From: Persicaria tinctoria
Lineage: Eukaryota; Streptophyta; Magnoliopsida; Caryophyllales; Polygonaceae
NCBI GenBank assembly: GCA_037127255.1
Contig: JBANSL010000013.1
Location: forward strand, 55,639,688-55,703,687
Direction of reading: 5' to 3'
DNA length: 64,000 bases
Part shown: in pieces, positions 20,840-32,231 of the stretch
Layout: every line of letters begins with the position of its first letter
How positions within the stretch are numbered: the first letter of the stretch is position 1
Made by a program: the position numbers and the translations under genes
The notes under the pieces: generated by a model
Told to the model about the DNA's origin: nothing
What the model saw: the letters and a program-made list of their open reading frames with translations, nothing else
The model's database searches: none

Positions 20840-22528
20840 TGACGGAGGGAAAGTCGTTGATTCACCGCGTCAAAAAAATAAATCCCAAGCAAACAAACTA
20901 GAATAGTATGCAAGTAAGGGGTCGAACCCTAGAGAATCAAGTATTTCTAAATATTGTGTATTTATCAATATAAAAGAACCGATTTTTATGAATGAAAATA
21001 AAAGAAAATAATATTGACAAAAGCAAATAAAGGATAGAAGAAAAGCGTTTCCACCTACAAGTTCTCGACTTTGGTTGGTTTTATTGATCATCGAATCCTT
21101 TTTCAAGTTATTATCTTTTCCTACGAATTCCTCCCGTCTTGGTTTAAATAGATTAAAAGTCCTACGAGTCCAATTAATCCCTTACATCTCAATGCAACCT
21201 TAACACGGTCAAGATTTAACAAAGAGATAGCAAATAGTCCCAAGAACTTGAGCATATAAATAACACCAATTAAACACGGTAAATCAATATTTAAGATATA
21301 TGTCAACTCCCTACATAATCATGCTTCAAACACGGAATCCACATTCTTATGCGTGCTACTACGGAAATAACACAAATACGAAAGTATTAAATCCTAGCAT
21401 GAAATCAATATTATCAAGGTAGCTAATCAAGATAACATCAATAACATAATCAATATCACACAAAGAAGTTGAAAGAATTAAAGAGGAAAAATAACTTAAA
21501 TTAGAAACTCACAAACCACCAACCAAGTCTCGAAAGTGTAGGCGAAAACTACAAAATTAACCAAACATGGCTTACCTAAGCTTTCTTCTCTTCAAAGGTG
21601 ATTTCTCTACTTGAAAATTAATTAAAACTTAATTAAACTAACCCTATAACATCCTATCTATAAGCCTAATGTCTTCCATAAAAGGTAGATAAAAGATATA
21701 AACTTCCTAAACAAACTAGATAAAAGATAGACTTTCCATGTATAGTTCAACGTCAAATTCCGCTGGCAGCGAGAATTTTCGCTAGCAGCGAATGGCCTTA
21801 ATCAAGCTACTGTTGGATTTTCGCTAGCATCTCGCCGGCACACTCGCTGTCAGCGAATCCTCATGCCTTAGAATTCTCTCAAGCCTCCATGGTCCCTTCC
21901 TTCCGCTTCCGCGAGTAGCTGGTCCCGCTGCCGCGAGCTGAGCCTTCCGCTGCCGCGAGAGCTCAAACTCGCTGGGGCGAGTTCTTCTTTCCGCAGCCGC
22001 GAGTAGCCGAAGCTTCGTCGTCCTGGTGATTCTCGCTGGCAGCGGATTTATCCGCGGCAGCGAACGTCTCGCTGCAGCGGGACTAGGCGCTAGCAGCGGA
22101 CACCGCTGCTCGCTCTTCCTCTCTCGCTGGCTCTCTCTCGATGGCTCCCTCTTCCTCTCTCGATGGCTCTCTCGCTGTCTTACCGGGCTTCATGATTCTG
22201 GTTCCACTCGCTGGCAGCGAGTGAAATCCCGCTAGCAGCGAAATATGCCTAGAGACTTAATTCTTCATCGTTCTTCCCTTGTTCTTTCTTTCCTCCTTTA
22301 TTTCTCTTCTTAGCTTGATTTCTTGACTTCACTTGGCCATGTTTAACAACTTTTCCTTGCTTTCCACCATGTCGGATTTACGATTCTGCACAATTCAACC
22401 GAAATAGCGTAGATTCCGAACTTTTCCACAAAAAGAGTTTAATCTAAATTAACACTAAAATATGCATATTCTACAATGTAAATGCAACTAAATTATCCTA
22501 TAATGCCCATTAGAAATGTGCATTATCA
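20840..22528 (-). repeat. 5' LTR of element C, TATA box altered
   Basis: 1689 bp. The TATA sequence that is intact in the 3' LTR reads TATAGATA here (about 21654-21662, minus strand). U3 palindrome pairs are clear at 21761-21790 and 22034-22062. Confidence 0.92.
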
Positions 22529-24574
22529 TTTTTGGTTTTATGTCTTTTAGAATATTTCATGTGGATACTCTTGTTTCTTGTGCAATCTAACACTTTTAGG
22601 TCGGCAAGCATATGAGGATTGCGAAAAGTGGAATAAAGAAGCCCCTGAAAACAGTCGGAATCAATAAAAGCCAAGTCGATTACGACAAGGAGGAGAAGCC
22701 CAGAAGTTACTCGACCTCGAGTAGACGTACTCGACATCGACAATCCACCAGAAGCTCCTCGACTTCAGATTCCACTGGACGCAGAAAAGCTCCTCGAGAT
22801 CGAGTAACCTGTACTCGAGATCAACCAGCCAGTTACTCGACCTGCACTGATTCGCCTTCCTCGATGTGTTATCCTGTGAGTTCCTTCCTTTACTCTTGTT
22901 TTTATTTGATTTTATACATTGGGGACACTGTAAATTTTAAATATGGGGTGGGGGAAGGGCTCATTATCACTATCATATGTGTTAGTCTTGCTTTTGGTTT
23001 TACATGGTGAAATTTTAAGCTTTTGGTTTTACATGGTGAAATTTTAAATTTTTATGTTATGCATTCATGTTTAAATTTTATGCCTTTTAAATATTTCGTC
23101 ATACTCTAGTTTTGATTTTTGCATAAGAAAAAAATAAAAATAGAAAATGTCAAAAAAAAATAAAAAAATATGCGTGTTTAAATTTTTGCATTGCTTTAGT
23201 TTTTATACCCTAACTTAGATGTCCTATGATGATAAATAATAATTGACTTGATCATGTAAATCCTATGGCATGTTTGGAAGGTTTAGCCTAAGTCCTCGAA
23301 AATGATTCTTATGTGGATTGTGAACTTGTGATGAAATTGAGCACATATAATCCTAAGCTAAAGGTTAAAATCCAACAAAAGTTTTCCTAGTGAGAATTTT
23401 GGCCTTATAGGGAGAGCATTAAAAATCCCTCTGCTTTCTTGAGTGTATTTACTCTTCCTATGCATCTCTAAATGTTGTGATAGTTATTCAAAGCCAATGC
23501 ATATATATGTTTATGTTAATGAGAATTAAATGATGGAGGTACCTTTTAAGCCAATTTTATTCTCTCTTTACCTACCCTGCATTATCCCTGCTTGAAGCCA
23601 GAACATTAGCCTGAGACTTTTACTGTAAACTCCATAGAATTTTCCTTAGCCAAATTTAGCCTGACCCCCATTTGGGAATTAAGACTTAGAGTTGGTTGGA
23701 ATGATGATTTATGGAAAGAATGGGCCTATGTTGCATTTCAAGTAGGAAGGATTGTTGAAATTATTTAGATATGGGATGGTTTTAAATTTTTATCTTGCTA
23801 TGCATATATGTAAAAGGATTTTTGGCTCACCTTATAAATGCACTAGTATTATTTTATTTAGTTTTCTTTCGAAAAAAGAAATATCCGAAAAAGAAAAAAA
23901 AAGAAGAAGAAGAAGAAGAAAAAGTATATATATTTGTGAATAAAGTGCATGAGCCAAATTTACCTTATTTCTTTCATTATTTACAAGATACACACTTTGG
24001 AGAGGTTGAGAAAGTTTAAAAGGTTACATACTTCATTGGAGAGTTTGGTTGATGCATATGATTGAGAAGTTATGGTCTGGTTGTGTTGGAGATTTAGGAG
24101 TCTTGATTCCCGAAATTTTATTAAGCACCACATGGCCAAATAATTCCATTCCTTATTATTTCTTACCAAGCCCCATTACAACCCCGCCGAATGGAATCTT
24201 CTTTGAAGACTTCTATTGAGCGAAGTCCTCCTGATAATTCTTGTAGCATTTTCATAATTGGTTGCGAAGTGGATACATGTTTAAATTGCAATGTTTATGA
24301 GATTGTGTATGGAATTGAGTTGAGAGTTGATCTACATAGCCTAAACACATTGAGAGTTGAGTTTAAACACATTATCCCTGTGAGGTTGGATTTATATTGC
24401 CTATGCCTATGGATCGCTCATATATGTGTGATAACGTTAAATTCACTTGTCTTACATTGCTACTACTTAAGATGTTGCTTTTGACAAAGGCGAAGACTTG
24501 AAGAATGTGATGTAGGTCTTGGTTATTGTTTGGTTATTGCTTGAGGACAAGCAAGTCTAATTATGGGGTGATTT
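22529..24574 (+). other. 3' non-coding region of element A after the C insertion
   Basis: Aligns with 42800-44778 of F. It holds TCGA-NN-TCGA motifs at about 22700-22865, the internal hairpin and G-rich tract at 22915-22960, a long AT-rich stretch without genes, a GAA microsatellite at about 23897-23922, and the terminal module: stem TTGCTTG/CAAGCAA at 24537-24554 and TTATGGGGTG just before the 3' LTR. Confidence 0.75.
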
Positions 24575-26112
24575 GATGTATCCAAAGTAGTCATGTCTTT
24601 ATGCATATTTTAGTTCCATATTCTTTACATTTTACATATTTTGGGTTGGGAATATGTCGGAATTATGTAGTATATGCTTATTTTTCAGAAATAGAGATCT
24701 ACATAAGTTTCTGTTTAATATTGCAGAATATGGAAACATTTCGGGAGAAAACCAAGAAGCGAGAACCGGAGCACAAAGCTACGATCGACATCGACTAACC
24801 CTAGTCGATCTCGACAAGACATGCCTAGGTGCCAGCATCGAGGAGCCTATGTCGAGAAACTGAGGACGAAGAACCCGACTCCACACCCAACTCGATATCG
24901 AATACGGGTACTCGAGGTCGACAAAGACGTGGAGCCAGGACCGAGCACATCGAGAAGACTTGCCCGACCAGCCAAGCCAAACCTAGTCGACGAACCTCTC
25001 TACTCGATGTCGACGAGGGGTCCTCGAGATCGACGAAGCAGCTGAAGACCACACCCGAGCATGTCGAGGACCAGCTAGCCGAGACGCACCAGTCGACCGA
25101 CAATCCTACTCGAGATCGAGTAGACCTTTGTCGAGATCGAGGAGACTTCCAGAGGCGCGTTACGCGGTTTGATCAATTCTACTCGGTGTGGGATTACTTG
25201 GGCTCGAAGTTTGCCGAATTCTATCTGATCTATCAAGATACATCATGGAAGGAGAAGATCTATCCACTTTGTTGCTTTCAGTCGATGTCTGAGTTTGCGA
25301 TGAAGCGCGAGTAGTCCACCCACTTCTAGGGTTGGGGCGAGCCCGACGATAGCCATGCGTGTTTGAGGTAAAGACCCGACTTTTATCGTGTTTTGAGCAT
25401 CTACTACTTGTTTATGTGTTTATTACCCATCTAATGGAGATCCATGCTAACAACTTGGATTGTAAACATAAAATTAGTAGAGACAATTAGGGTTTCTTGA
25501 AAGTGTTGTCTAATTGTTGGAAAAGGCGAAAGCTTGTCCTTTGATGCAATTTACATGATTATCTGTTTATCTCTGCCTTATGCATGCTTGGTTATCGTTG
25601 TTGCAAACCCCAATCTTGGAAGTCTTTTACATTAAGTTTAGTTCGAAATCCCAAAGCACTTGTCTTTATTTTCTTTCGTTTCGTTTTAAGTTTTCTGCCC
25701 TTACTCGATCTCGACCAAGGCTGGTCGACCTCGAGTTACTAATCTTCGATCTAGCATCGTTGTAGCTTCTGTGTGCAGGTACTCGACAAATCCCAACTCG
25801 ACGTCGATGAAGCCAACTCGATATCGAGTACCCTCTGGTCGATATCGACGAGCCCCTGTGCTTGCTGTTGCGCTGTGTTCGACTGTCCGATCTTCTGTCG
25901 ACTAACCTAGTCGAGATCGAGGACCCTGTTGTCGACTTCTGTGAGATTTTTCCGCTGCCTAGGATCCGCTGACACGCTTCCTCGTGGATCGATCCTGACT
26001 TTCCGCTGCTGCATCAGGAGGAGGTCTTGTAATTATTTGCAAGGGACGGAATCTGGTTTGCTGTGATTTATTTCTATTTTATTATTGCAAGTCTCGATTT
26101 CCTCCTACAACA
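24575..26112 (+). repeat. 3' LTR of element A, TATA segment deleted
   Basis: Begins TGATGTATCC and ends ACAACA. Compared with the 5' copy, about 290 bp (roughly 8633-8931) are absent at about 25270, removing the TATA box. The U3 cluster (about 24780-25145) and U5 cluster (about 25703-25935) of TCGA palindromes remain. Confidence 0.92.
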
Positions 26113-26506
26113 AAGCTCGTGTAGCACTTGTATCTTCTGTCTTCATCTTCCTTCTCTATTTATTGGGACAAATCGGCGCCGAGAATCTTCTCCAACGGCT
26201 ATTCCTGATCATGGCTATCTTCAAGATCTTCTAAACTTGGAAACAAATGAAGCCATAATCTTTCCGATTTAAACCTTCTCAGCACTTGTCGTAAGGAAGG
26301 AAATAATTCAAAAAACTTCCTGAAAGATTAGTCAAGCATATATATATAATATAAAGGAAGTATATAATAAGATTAAATAATATTCGGACTTATAAAACAG
26401 GTTTTGGATTTCATCAACTCTTAATGTTCTAAGACCTTTGACACAAACATCCTGTCAAGGCCTTTGAAACATTTATTTCGATTTTCATCAAGGGAGGGAG
26501 TTATCA
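26113..26506 (-). repeat. Partial 3' LTR of element D
   Basis: Matches 34668-35059. The part corresponding to 34063-34667 is not here, because element A is inserted at this point. Confidence 0.92.
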
Positions 26507-26520
26507 ATCTCCCCCTTGAT
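26507..26520 (-). other. Polypurine tract of element D
   Basis: The minus strand reads ATCAAGGGGGAGAT immediately before the 3' LTR (TGATAACTCCC). Confidence 0.88.
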
Positions 26521-26862
26521 GAAAGACAAAATCTGTGCATCCCTGCAACTTAGTCAAGCATAGATAATATAATAGAAATCGGACTAAGTACCTGCAAGGG
26601 TTAGACAAATGTTGGATCAAATTTTAAAGCATGCAAAAGCCATCCAACTGAAAACCAAAAATCAAAAACCAAGGTCTTCCAAGACCTTCAAGCAGAAAGG
26701 TTTTCAAAGTCTAAACAACACCACAGATCATCTCCCTCTTTTTCTCTTTCAACAAAGGGAGGAGGTAAAACAGTCACCAAAATAGTCACCAGATGTCTTA
26801 AAAACGTTTCCAAAAACCAGCAATGTACCAAGTTTTAGGGGTGGGATAGGGTAGGGTAGGGT

Positions 26863-28529
26863 TTAAGCTTCGTCGTCCAGAGCATCATCAGTGAGCCTAG
26901 TCCACAGTCCTTGCAGCATCTTGGATATCCCGCTCATCTCCGTCATAAACTCCTTTTGCAGCTCCTTGATATCCAGGCGAACTTCCTCCAAGCCCAACTC
27001 AGGATGTCCATGCGTTCATCGAAAGTTGAAGCAGTGGGAAGGACTTTTGAAGGAGTGGCAAGACTCAAGGTCCCTTGGGGAGACCGAGTGATGCCAATCT
27101 TTTCAAGGCCCTTAGAGTCGAACTTACCCATATGACGCTGCTGTTCTTCATTTTTGAAATAAATTCCAGAAGCTTTGAAGAGAGGGGTCAAAAGGGTAGC
27201 AAAGGGGAGGGGAGAGCGTTTTCTAGCTTTTCTGGCATGAGCCATGGTTCCAAGGATAGTGTTGGCTAGATCAAGATCAAGGCCATTTAAGATGCGGTAG
27301 AGCAGGACCATGGCATTGTCAGTAAGGAGTGAGCCAGAGTTAAGACGGGGTAAGAGGCATCGAACAATGATGTTGAAAATTATTTTTGCCTCAAGGGTTA
27401 GGGATGAGTGGGTGAGTTGCTTTGAGGTGATGTTGGATGCTTCGGGTAGGAGGTACTTGGCTCGGGCAAGAATGATGCAATTCTCTTTTGAGGGGTGTAT
27501 TTCAGAGGGTGGAACTGGGGTAGGTAAGCCAAGGAAATCTGGAAAATCATTGGAGTTGAGAGAGATTCTAACCCCTTTGACAACAGACTCTAAAGACCAA
27601 CCATTGGTGTCATGTTTGGCTTTTAGGTTAATGTAGAATAGACGGGTGAGCTGGGGGTAGTAGACAGTTTCAAGGTTGAGAAGGGACCAGGCTGGGGATT
27701 TTTTGAGAAGATCAATGCAGGGTGACTTCAAAGCTTCGAAGAACTCAAAATCCAAAAAATCAGAACAGCTAATCTTACGAGTTCGAAACTCATCTACCCA
27801 CTTACCAGCAGTCTCAGCATCTTGAAACCAAGAGGAGGGCAAGGATTGATTTACCTGGATATATGCAGGGGGGTCGGCATTCTTCCTGCGAGCAATAGTA
27901 GGAGCGGCTCTCTTGACAGGCGCTTCAAGACTCCTGAGGGTGCCCTTCCTGGTGCGCTTGGGAGATGGAGGCTTGACAGCAGCAGAGGCTTTCCGCTTCT
28001 TTGGAGACGGGGGAGGAGGAGAAGGAGAGGGAGATTCTTCCTCCTCTTCCTCATACCCCGAGTCCTCACCGGACCCCGCTTCATCTCCTTCAGCTTCCTC
28101 TTCATCTCTAGATCCCTCTTGCTCTTCTTCTTCTTCCTCAGGCTCCTTCTCGGATGGAACCTCCTCAGCTTCAGCTTCGGCTTCCATCCGAATCCTCTCA
28201 GCTTCCTCCTCTGCCAGATTCCTTGCAAGCTCGACCTCATCATCAGCCTTTTTCTTCTTCAAGGCTTCCTCCTCGGCTTCCTTGGCAGCATCTCTTTCCA
28301 GGATGGTGCTCTTCCCTTTATGTTTGCCACTGAGAGGCTTCTTAGCAGAGCTCTTTTGAGTGCCCTTGGTAACCGTGGTCGTGCTCTCAGCGATGGTGCT
28401 CTAGACAACAGTTGGGACAATGGCTTGAGGATTGGGTTCAGGTGTGGGAGAGGTGGCAGTGGCCTGACGTCCCTTGGGGGTGGCGCCAAGTCTTTTGGGT
28501 GTGACAACTTTCTTTGTTTTGGGTGCCAT
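26863..28529 (-). pseudogene. env-like ORF of element D, one stop and one frameshift
   Basis: Starts at ATG 28527-28529 (MAPKTKKVV). TAG near 28401 interrupts it; the frame then stays open through a Glu-rich, probably coiled-coil section (KKKKADDEVELARNLAEEEAERI) and a Pro/Ser/Lys nuclear-type tract. A globular part follows (WFQDAETAGKWVDEF.. to ..GKFDSKGLEKIG), resembling the plant transposon protein domain found in SIRE-type elements. A 1-nt shift near 27003 moves the end into another frame, finishing LDDEA with TAA at 26863-26865. No transmembrane segment or signal peptide is evident, so env-like refers to position only. Confidence 0.7.
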
Positions 28530-29001
28530 GGAGGAAATCGGCTAGGGTTTCTTTAGAAAAGGTTGAGAGGTTGAAGAAGAAGAAAGTGAAAGGGTTTGGA
28601 TCAGTTTTGAGAGTGTGAAGAAATCGGGTACAGAGGTGGTTATAAGTAGAGAGCGATGATGGAGTGATGGGACGGGTTGAGATTTTCAAGGGAGGGTAAT
28701 GATATCATTGCAAGATTTGAAGAGTTTCCAATTCAAAATTCAAATGTTTCCATTAAAATCGGACTGAAAAACTGAAGGATTTAGTTCCAAAATTAAAAAT
28801 ATCTTAACGGTTAAGAATATAACATAAAATGCAATTTTGAAATCTGATAAAAAATATAATTGATTAAATATCTAAAAAGATATTAACCAAAAATATATGA
28901 TCCGATATATGTAATCCACCATTTAGTTCACACACCTTGACATAGTTCTCAAGGGTCTTGACACTAAGTAGACTTTATCTTTCGTAAAGGGAATGCTCCC
29001 T

Positions 29002-30885
29002 CTACGAAAGTGCATCCTTGTTAAGCATCCCAATCTCTCGTCTTATGAAGGTGAACCTGTCCTCTGCCAAAGGCTTAGTAAAAATGTCAGCCCATTGACA
29101 ATCAGTTGAAATAAACGAAATGGACACATCACCTTTTTCAACATGGTCTCTAATGAAATGATGTCTTACATCAATATGTTTGGTCCTTGAATGCTGAACA
29201 GGATTCTTAGTGATGGAGATGGCACTTGTATTGTCACACTTAATTGGAATACCTTTGAGGTTGATGCCAAGATCTCGCATTTGTTGAGCTATCCAAAGGA
29301 TTTGGGAGCAACAGGCTCCAGCTGTAATGTATTCGGCTTCTGTAGTGGATAGAGCAACTGAGTTTTGCTTCTTTAAGTGCCAACTGATCAAAGATGCTCC
29401 TAAGAATTGGCAACATCCTGATGTGCTCTTCCTATCCACCTTATAGCCTGCAAAATCTGCATCAGAATATCCAATTAATGTGAAATCCTTTTGCTTTGGG
29501 TACCATAGTCCAAGCTCCTTAGTGCCATTGAGATATCGAAAGATCCTCTTCACAGCCACAAGGTGAGATTCTTTAGGACCAGCTTGAAACCTAGCACACA
29601 TGCAAACACTAAACATGATGTCAGGTCTACTAGCTGTGAGATATAATAAAGATCCAATCATTCCTCGATACTCCTTTTGATTGACACTTTTCCCAGTCTT
29701 GTCTTGATCTAGAGATAATGTTGAGCTCATGGGAGTCTTGGCTGCCTTGGATTGATCCATCTTGAACTTCTTCAAGAGATCCTTAGTGTACTTGCTTTGG
29801 TTGACAAAGATCTCTTTCTTGGATTGATGAACTTGTAATCCCAAAAAGAAGTTGAGTTCACCCATCAAGCTCATCTCGAATTCACTACACATGATGTCAG
29901 AAAATTCCTTGCACAAAGATGTGTTAGTAGCACCAAATAATATATCATCAACATAAATTTGAATAACCAAAATGTCCTTTCCTTTGGTCTTGATAAAAAA
30001 AGTCTTGTCGATCAACCCCCTTTTAAAATCATTTTCTAAAAGATATTTTGACAAGCGCTCATACCAAGCTCTTGGGGCTTGTTTCAAACCATAAAACGCT
30101 TTGTCAAGTTTATAAACATGATTGTGAAATTCTGAACTTTCAAAACCTGGGGGTTGAGCCACATAAAGTTCTTCCTCTAAGAAACCATTGAGAAAAGCAC
30201 ACTTGATATTCATTTGATATAACTTTATGCTCATAAAAGATGAAAATGCTAATAGAATGCGAATAGCTTCAAGCCTGGCTACGGGAGCAAAGGTCTCCTG
30301 GTAGTCAATACCTTCCTCTTGATTGTAGCCTTGAGCAACAAGCCTTGCCTTGTTCCCGACAATCTTACCATTCTCATCTAGCTTGTTTCGAAATACCCAT
30401 CGTGTGCCAATGACTGATTGATGCTTTGGCCTAGGCTTCAAGGTCCAGACTTTATTTCTTTCGAATTCGTTGAGCTCACTTTGCATAGCAATGATCCAGT
30501 CTGGCTCCTTAAGTGCCTCATCTACCTTCTTTGGCTCAATAAGAGAAACAAACGCGTGAAAAGCACAAAGATCTTTAAGTTTAGAACGAGTTTGAACACT
30601 AGAAGTAGGGTCAGAAATGATATCCTTTAAAGAGTGTGATGAGGAGTATTTGAATTTCCTTTTGCTAGTCTCAGCTCCTTGATTCGTCACACTGGTAGGA
30701 TTGACTTGTGGTACATCTGACTCCGTGGTCCTGTTAGGTTCAGTTACAACAGTTTCTGTCATCTCAACACTGTTGGATTGGACACCAAGGGCTTTGGACG
30801 AATCTTTAACACCTTGGGCCAATTCTTCAGTGTTAAGAATCTGTGCTCTTGGTAGCAGCATCATCACCTTCCTCGTTCTCTTCAT
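29002..30885 (-). pseudogene. Reverse transcriptase-RNase H of element D
   Basis: 627 open codons. Domain order: linker, Copia reverse transcriptase (from WIIAMQSELNEFERNKVW to the catalytic YVDD in QIYVDDILFGA), then RNase H (YSDADFAGYKVDRKSTSG, TEAEY, DVRHHFIRDHV). The family copies element RNA to DNA inside the particle and degrades the RNA strand. This stretch looks intact, but a 1-nt shift near 30850 cuts it off from integrase, so it would not be made as part of the usual polyprotein. Confidence 0.92.
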
Positions 30886-31640
30886 GGATGTTAAGATCTA
30901 TATCTGCAACACTTTCACTCAAAGCACCGTCATTGCATTCATAAAAAATAACATGTATACTTTCTTCAACCACCTGGGTCCTTTTATTAAAGATTCTATA
31001 AGCTTTGCTACTTGTGGAGTAGCCAAGAAATATACCTTCATTACTACGCGCATCAAATTTCCCAAGATTATCTTTTCCATTGTTATGAACAAAATAAGTA
31101 CAACCAAAGGGTTTAAAATAAGATATAAGTGGTTTGCGGCCTTTGAAAAGTTCATAAGGAGTTTTCTTTAATATGGAACGAATAAGACAATGATTTAAAA
31201 TATAGTTAGTTGTGTTAACAGCTTCAGCCCAATAGGTTTTAGGTAATGCATTTTCTAAAAGCATAGTCCTGGCCATATCCTCTAAGGTGCGGTTCTTGCA
31301 TTCCACAACCCCGTTTTGTTGAGGTGTCCTAGGAGCAGAAAAGTTATGGGAGATGCCATATTTAGCACAAAAAAAATCAAACTGAAGTTGATCAAACTCC
31401 CTACCATGATCACTCCGAATTGACACTATGGGCTTGTTTCTTAAAGTTTGCAACTCCTTATAATGTTTTGAAAACTCAAATAAGGCCTCTGATTTTTCTT
31501 TTAAAAATGCAACCCAAGTATATCTAGAAAAATCATCAACAACAACTAGCATGTACTTTTTACCATTGGGAGATTTGACTCGCATAGGAGCACATAAATC
31601 CATATGTAAAAGTTCAAGGGGTCTAGAAGAACTTACAACC
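30833..31640 (-). pseudogene. Integrase of element D
   Basis: The DDE residues are visible: D in VVDDFSRYTW, D in SIRSDHGREF and E in PQQNGVVE. The GKFDARSNEGIFLGYS motif typical of Copia integrases follows. Frames shift at about 31640 (upstream, into the zinc-binding part) and about 30850 (downstream), so the polyprotein is broken at both ends. Confidence 0.9.
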
Positions 31641-32231
31641 TTTTGGGTTTGAAGGAGCTACGTGTTTGTTTACCTCGTGTGCATGTGTTGCACATACCAA
31701 TACCTTTGAAGTCCATTTCAGGTATCCCTCTTACAGGCCCTTTGGACACAAGCTTCTGTGGCGTATGTGGACTCACATGACCGAGTCTCCTGTGCCAGAG
31801 CTTTGGATCGTCCGTCAAAGCCTTTAGACAGGTTAAGCTTCCTTGTGCCACTTGATCAGCATTTACGGCGTATATATTATTGTAGCGATATGCAGTTAAA
31901 ATAACTTCACCTGTATCTCCTCTGCACACTATACATCTTTTCTTGTTAAATCTGACATTGTTACCACTATCACATAATTGAGAGACACTAAGCAGATTAT
32001 ACTTCAAACCATTAACAAGATAGACATCTTTAATACTATGGCTGAAATCGCTTCCAACACTACCAATACCAACGATGTCGCATTTTCCTTTGTCACCAAG
32101 AGTTATTGTTCCCGTGGATTGCTCATTTAGATCATGAAAGAGAGAACTCTTCCCACTCATATGCCTTGAGCATCCACTATCAATAATCCATTTGTGTTCT
32201 TTCACCTTGGTGATCTTCTGCAAGACAAACA
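31633..32231 (-). pseudogene. Protease and integrase zinc region of element D
   Basis: The aspartic protease motif DSGCSRHM is near 32150-32180. The pre-integrase domain with LWHRRLGHVS and a C-x2-C pair (MCNTCTRG) follows. Frameshifts separate it from gag upstream (about 32235) and from the integrase core downstream. Confidence 0.88.

Larger units (their letters stand above)
14279..22528 (-). mobile_element. Element C: Athila-type LTR retrotransposon without pol, minus strand
   Basis: The right LTR (20840-22528) is the 5' LTR and the left one (14279-15974) the 3' LTR. TTTTT flanks both sides (14274-14278 and 22529-22533). The primer site is at 20819-20836 and a purine tract at 15975-15991. 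LTRs are nearly identical, with a few substitutions and a short indel in a repeated CTCTCTCGATGG stretch near 15560-15615, so the insertion is recent compared with its host A. It encodes an Athila ORF1-like protein and an unrecognised ORF, but no reverse transcriptase or integrase. Confidence 0.9.
1..26112 (+). mobile_element. Element A: pol-less Athila-type LTR retrotransposon, host of B, S1 and C
   Basis: The 5' LTR lies at 1-62 plus 8436-9764 and begins left of the window; window base 1 matches base 25017 of the 3' LTR, so about 442 bp are missing. A tRNA-Asp primer site, a broken gag-protease frame and a 3' LTR at 24575-26112 follow. Element B interrupts the 5' LTR, solo LTR S1 the coding region and element C the 3' region. 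The right flank continues directly into the LTR of Copia element D, so A was inserted into D. I infer the TSD to be AAAGC (26113-26117); its partner lies outside the window. No reverse transcriptase, RNase H or integrase is visible, so A depended on another element. Confidence 0.9.

Noticed and set aside
12256..22528. S1 and C as the two ends of one element
   Set aside because: They are in opposite orientation, each has its own TSD, and coding sequence of A lies between them.
27822..28556. Plus-strand frames opposite the env-like ORF
   Set aside because: Complement of the Glu/Pro/Lys-rich env-like coding sequence; composition explains the open frame.
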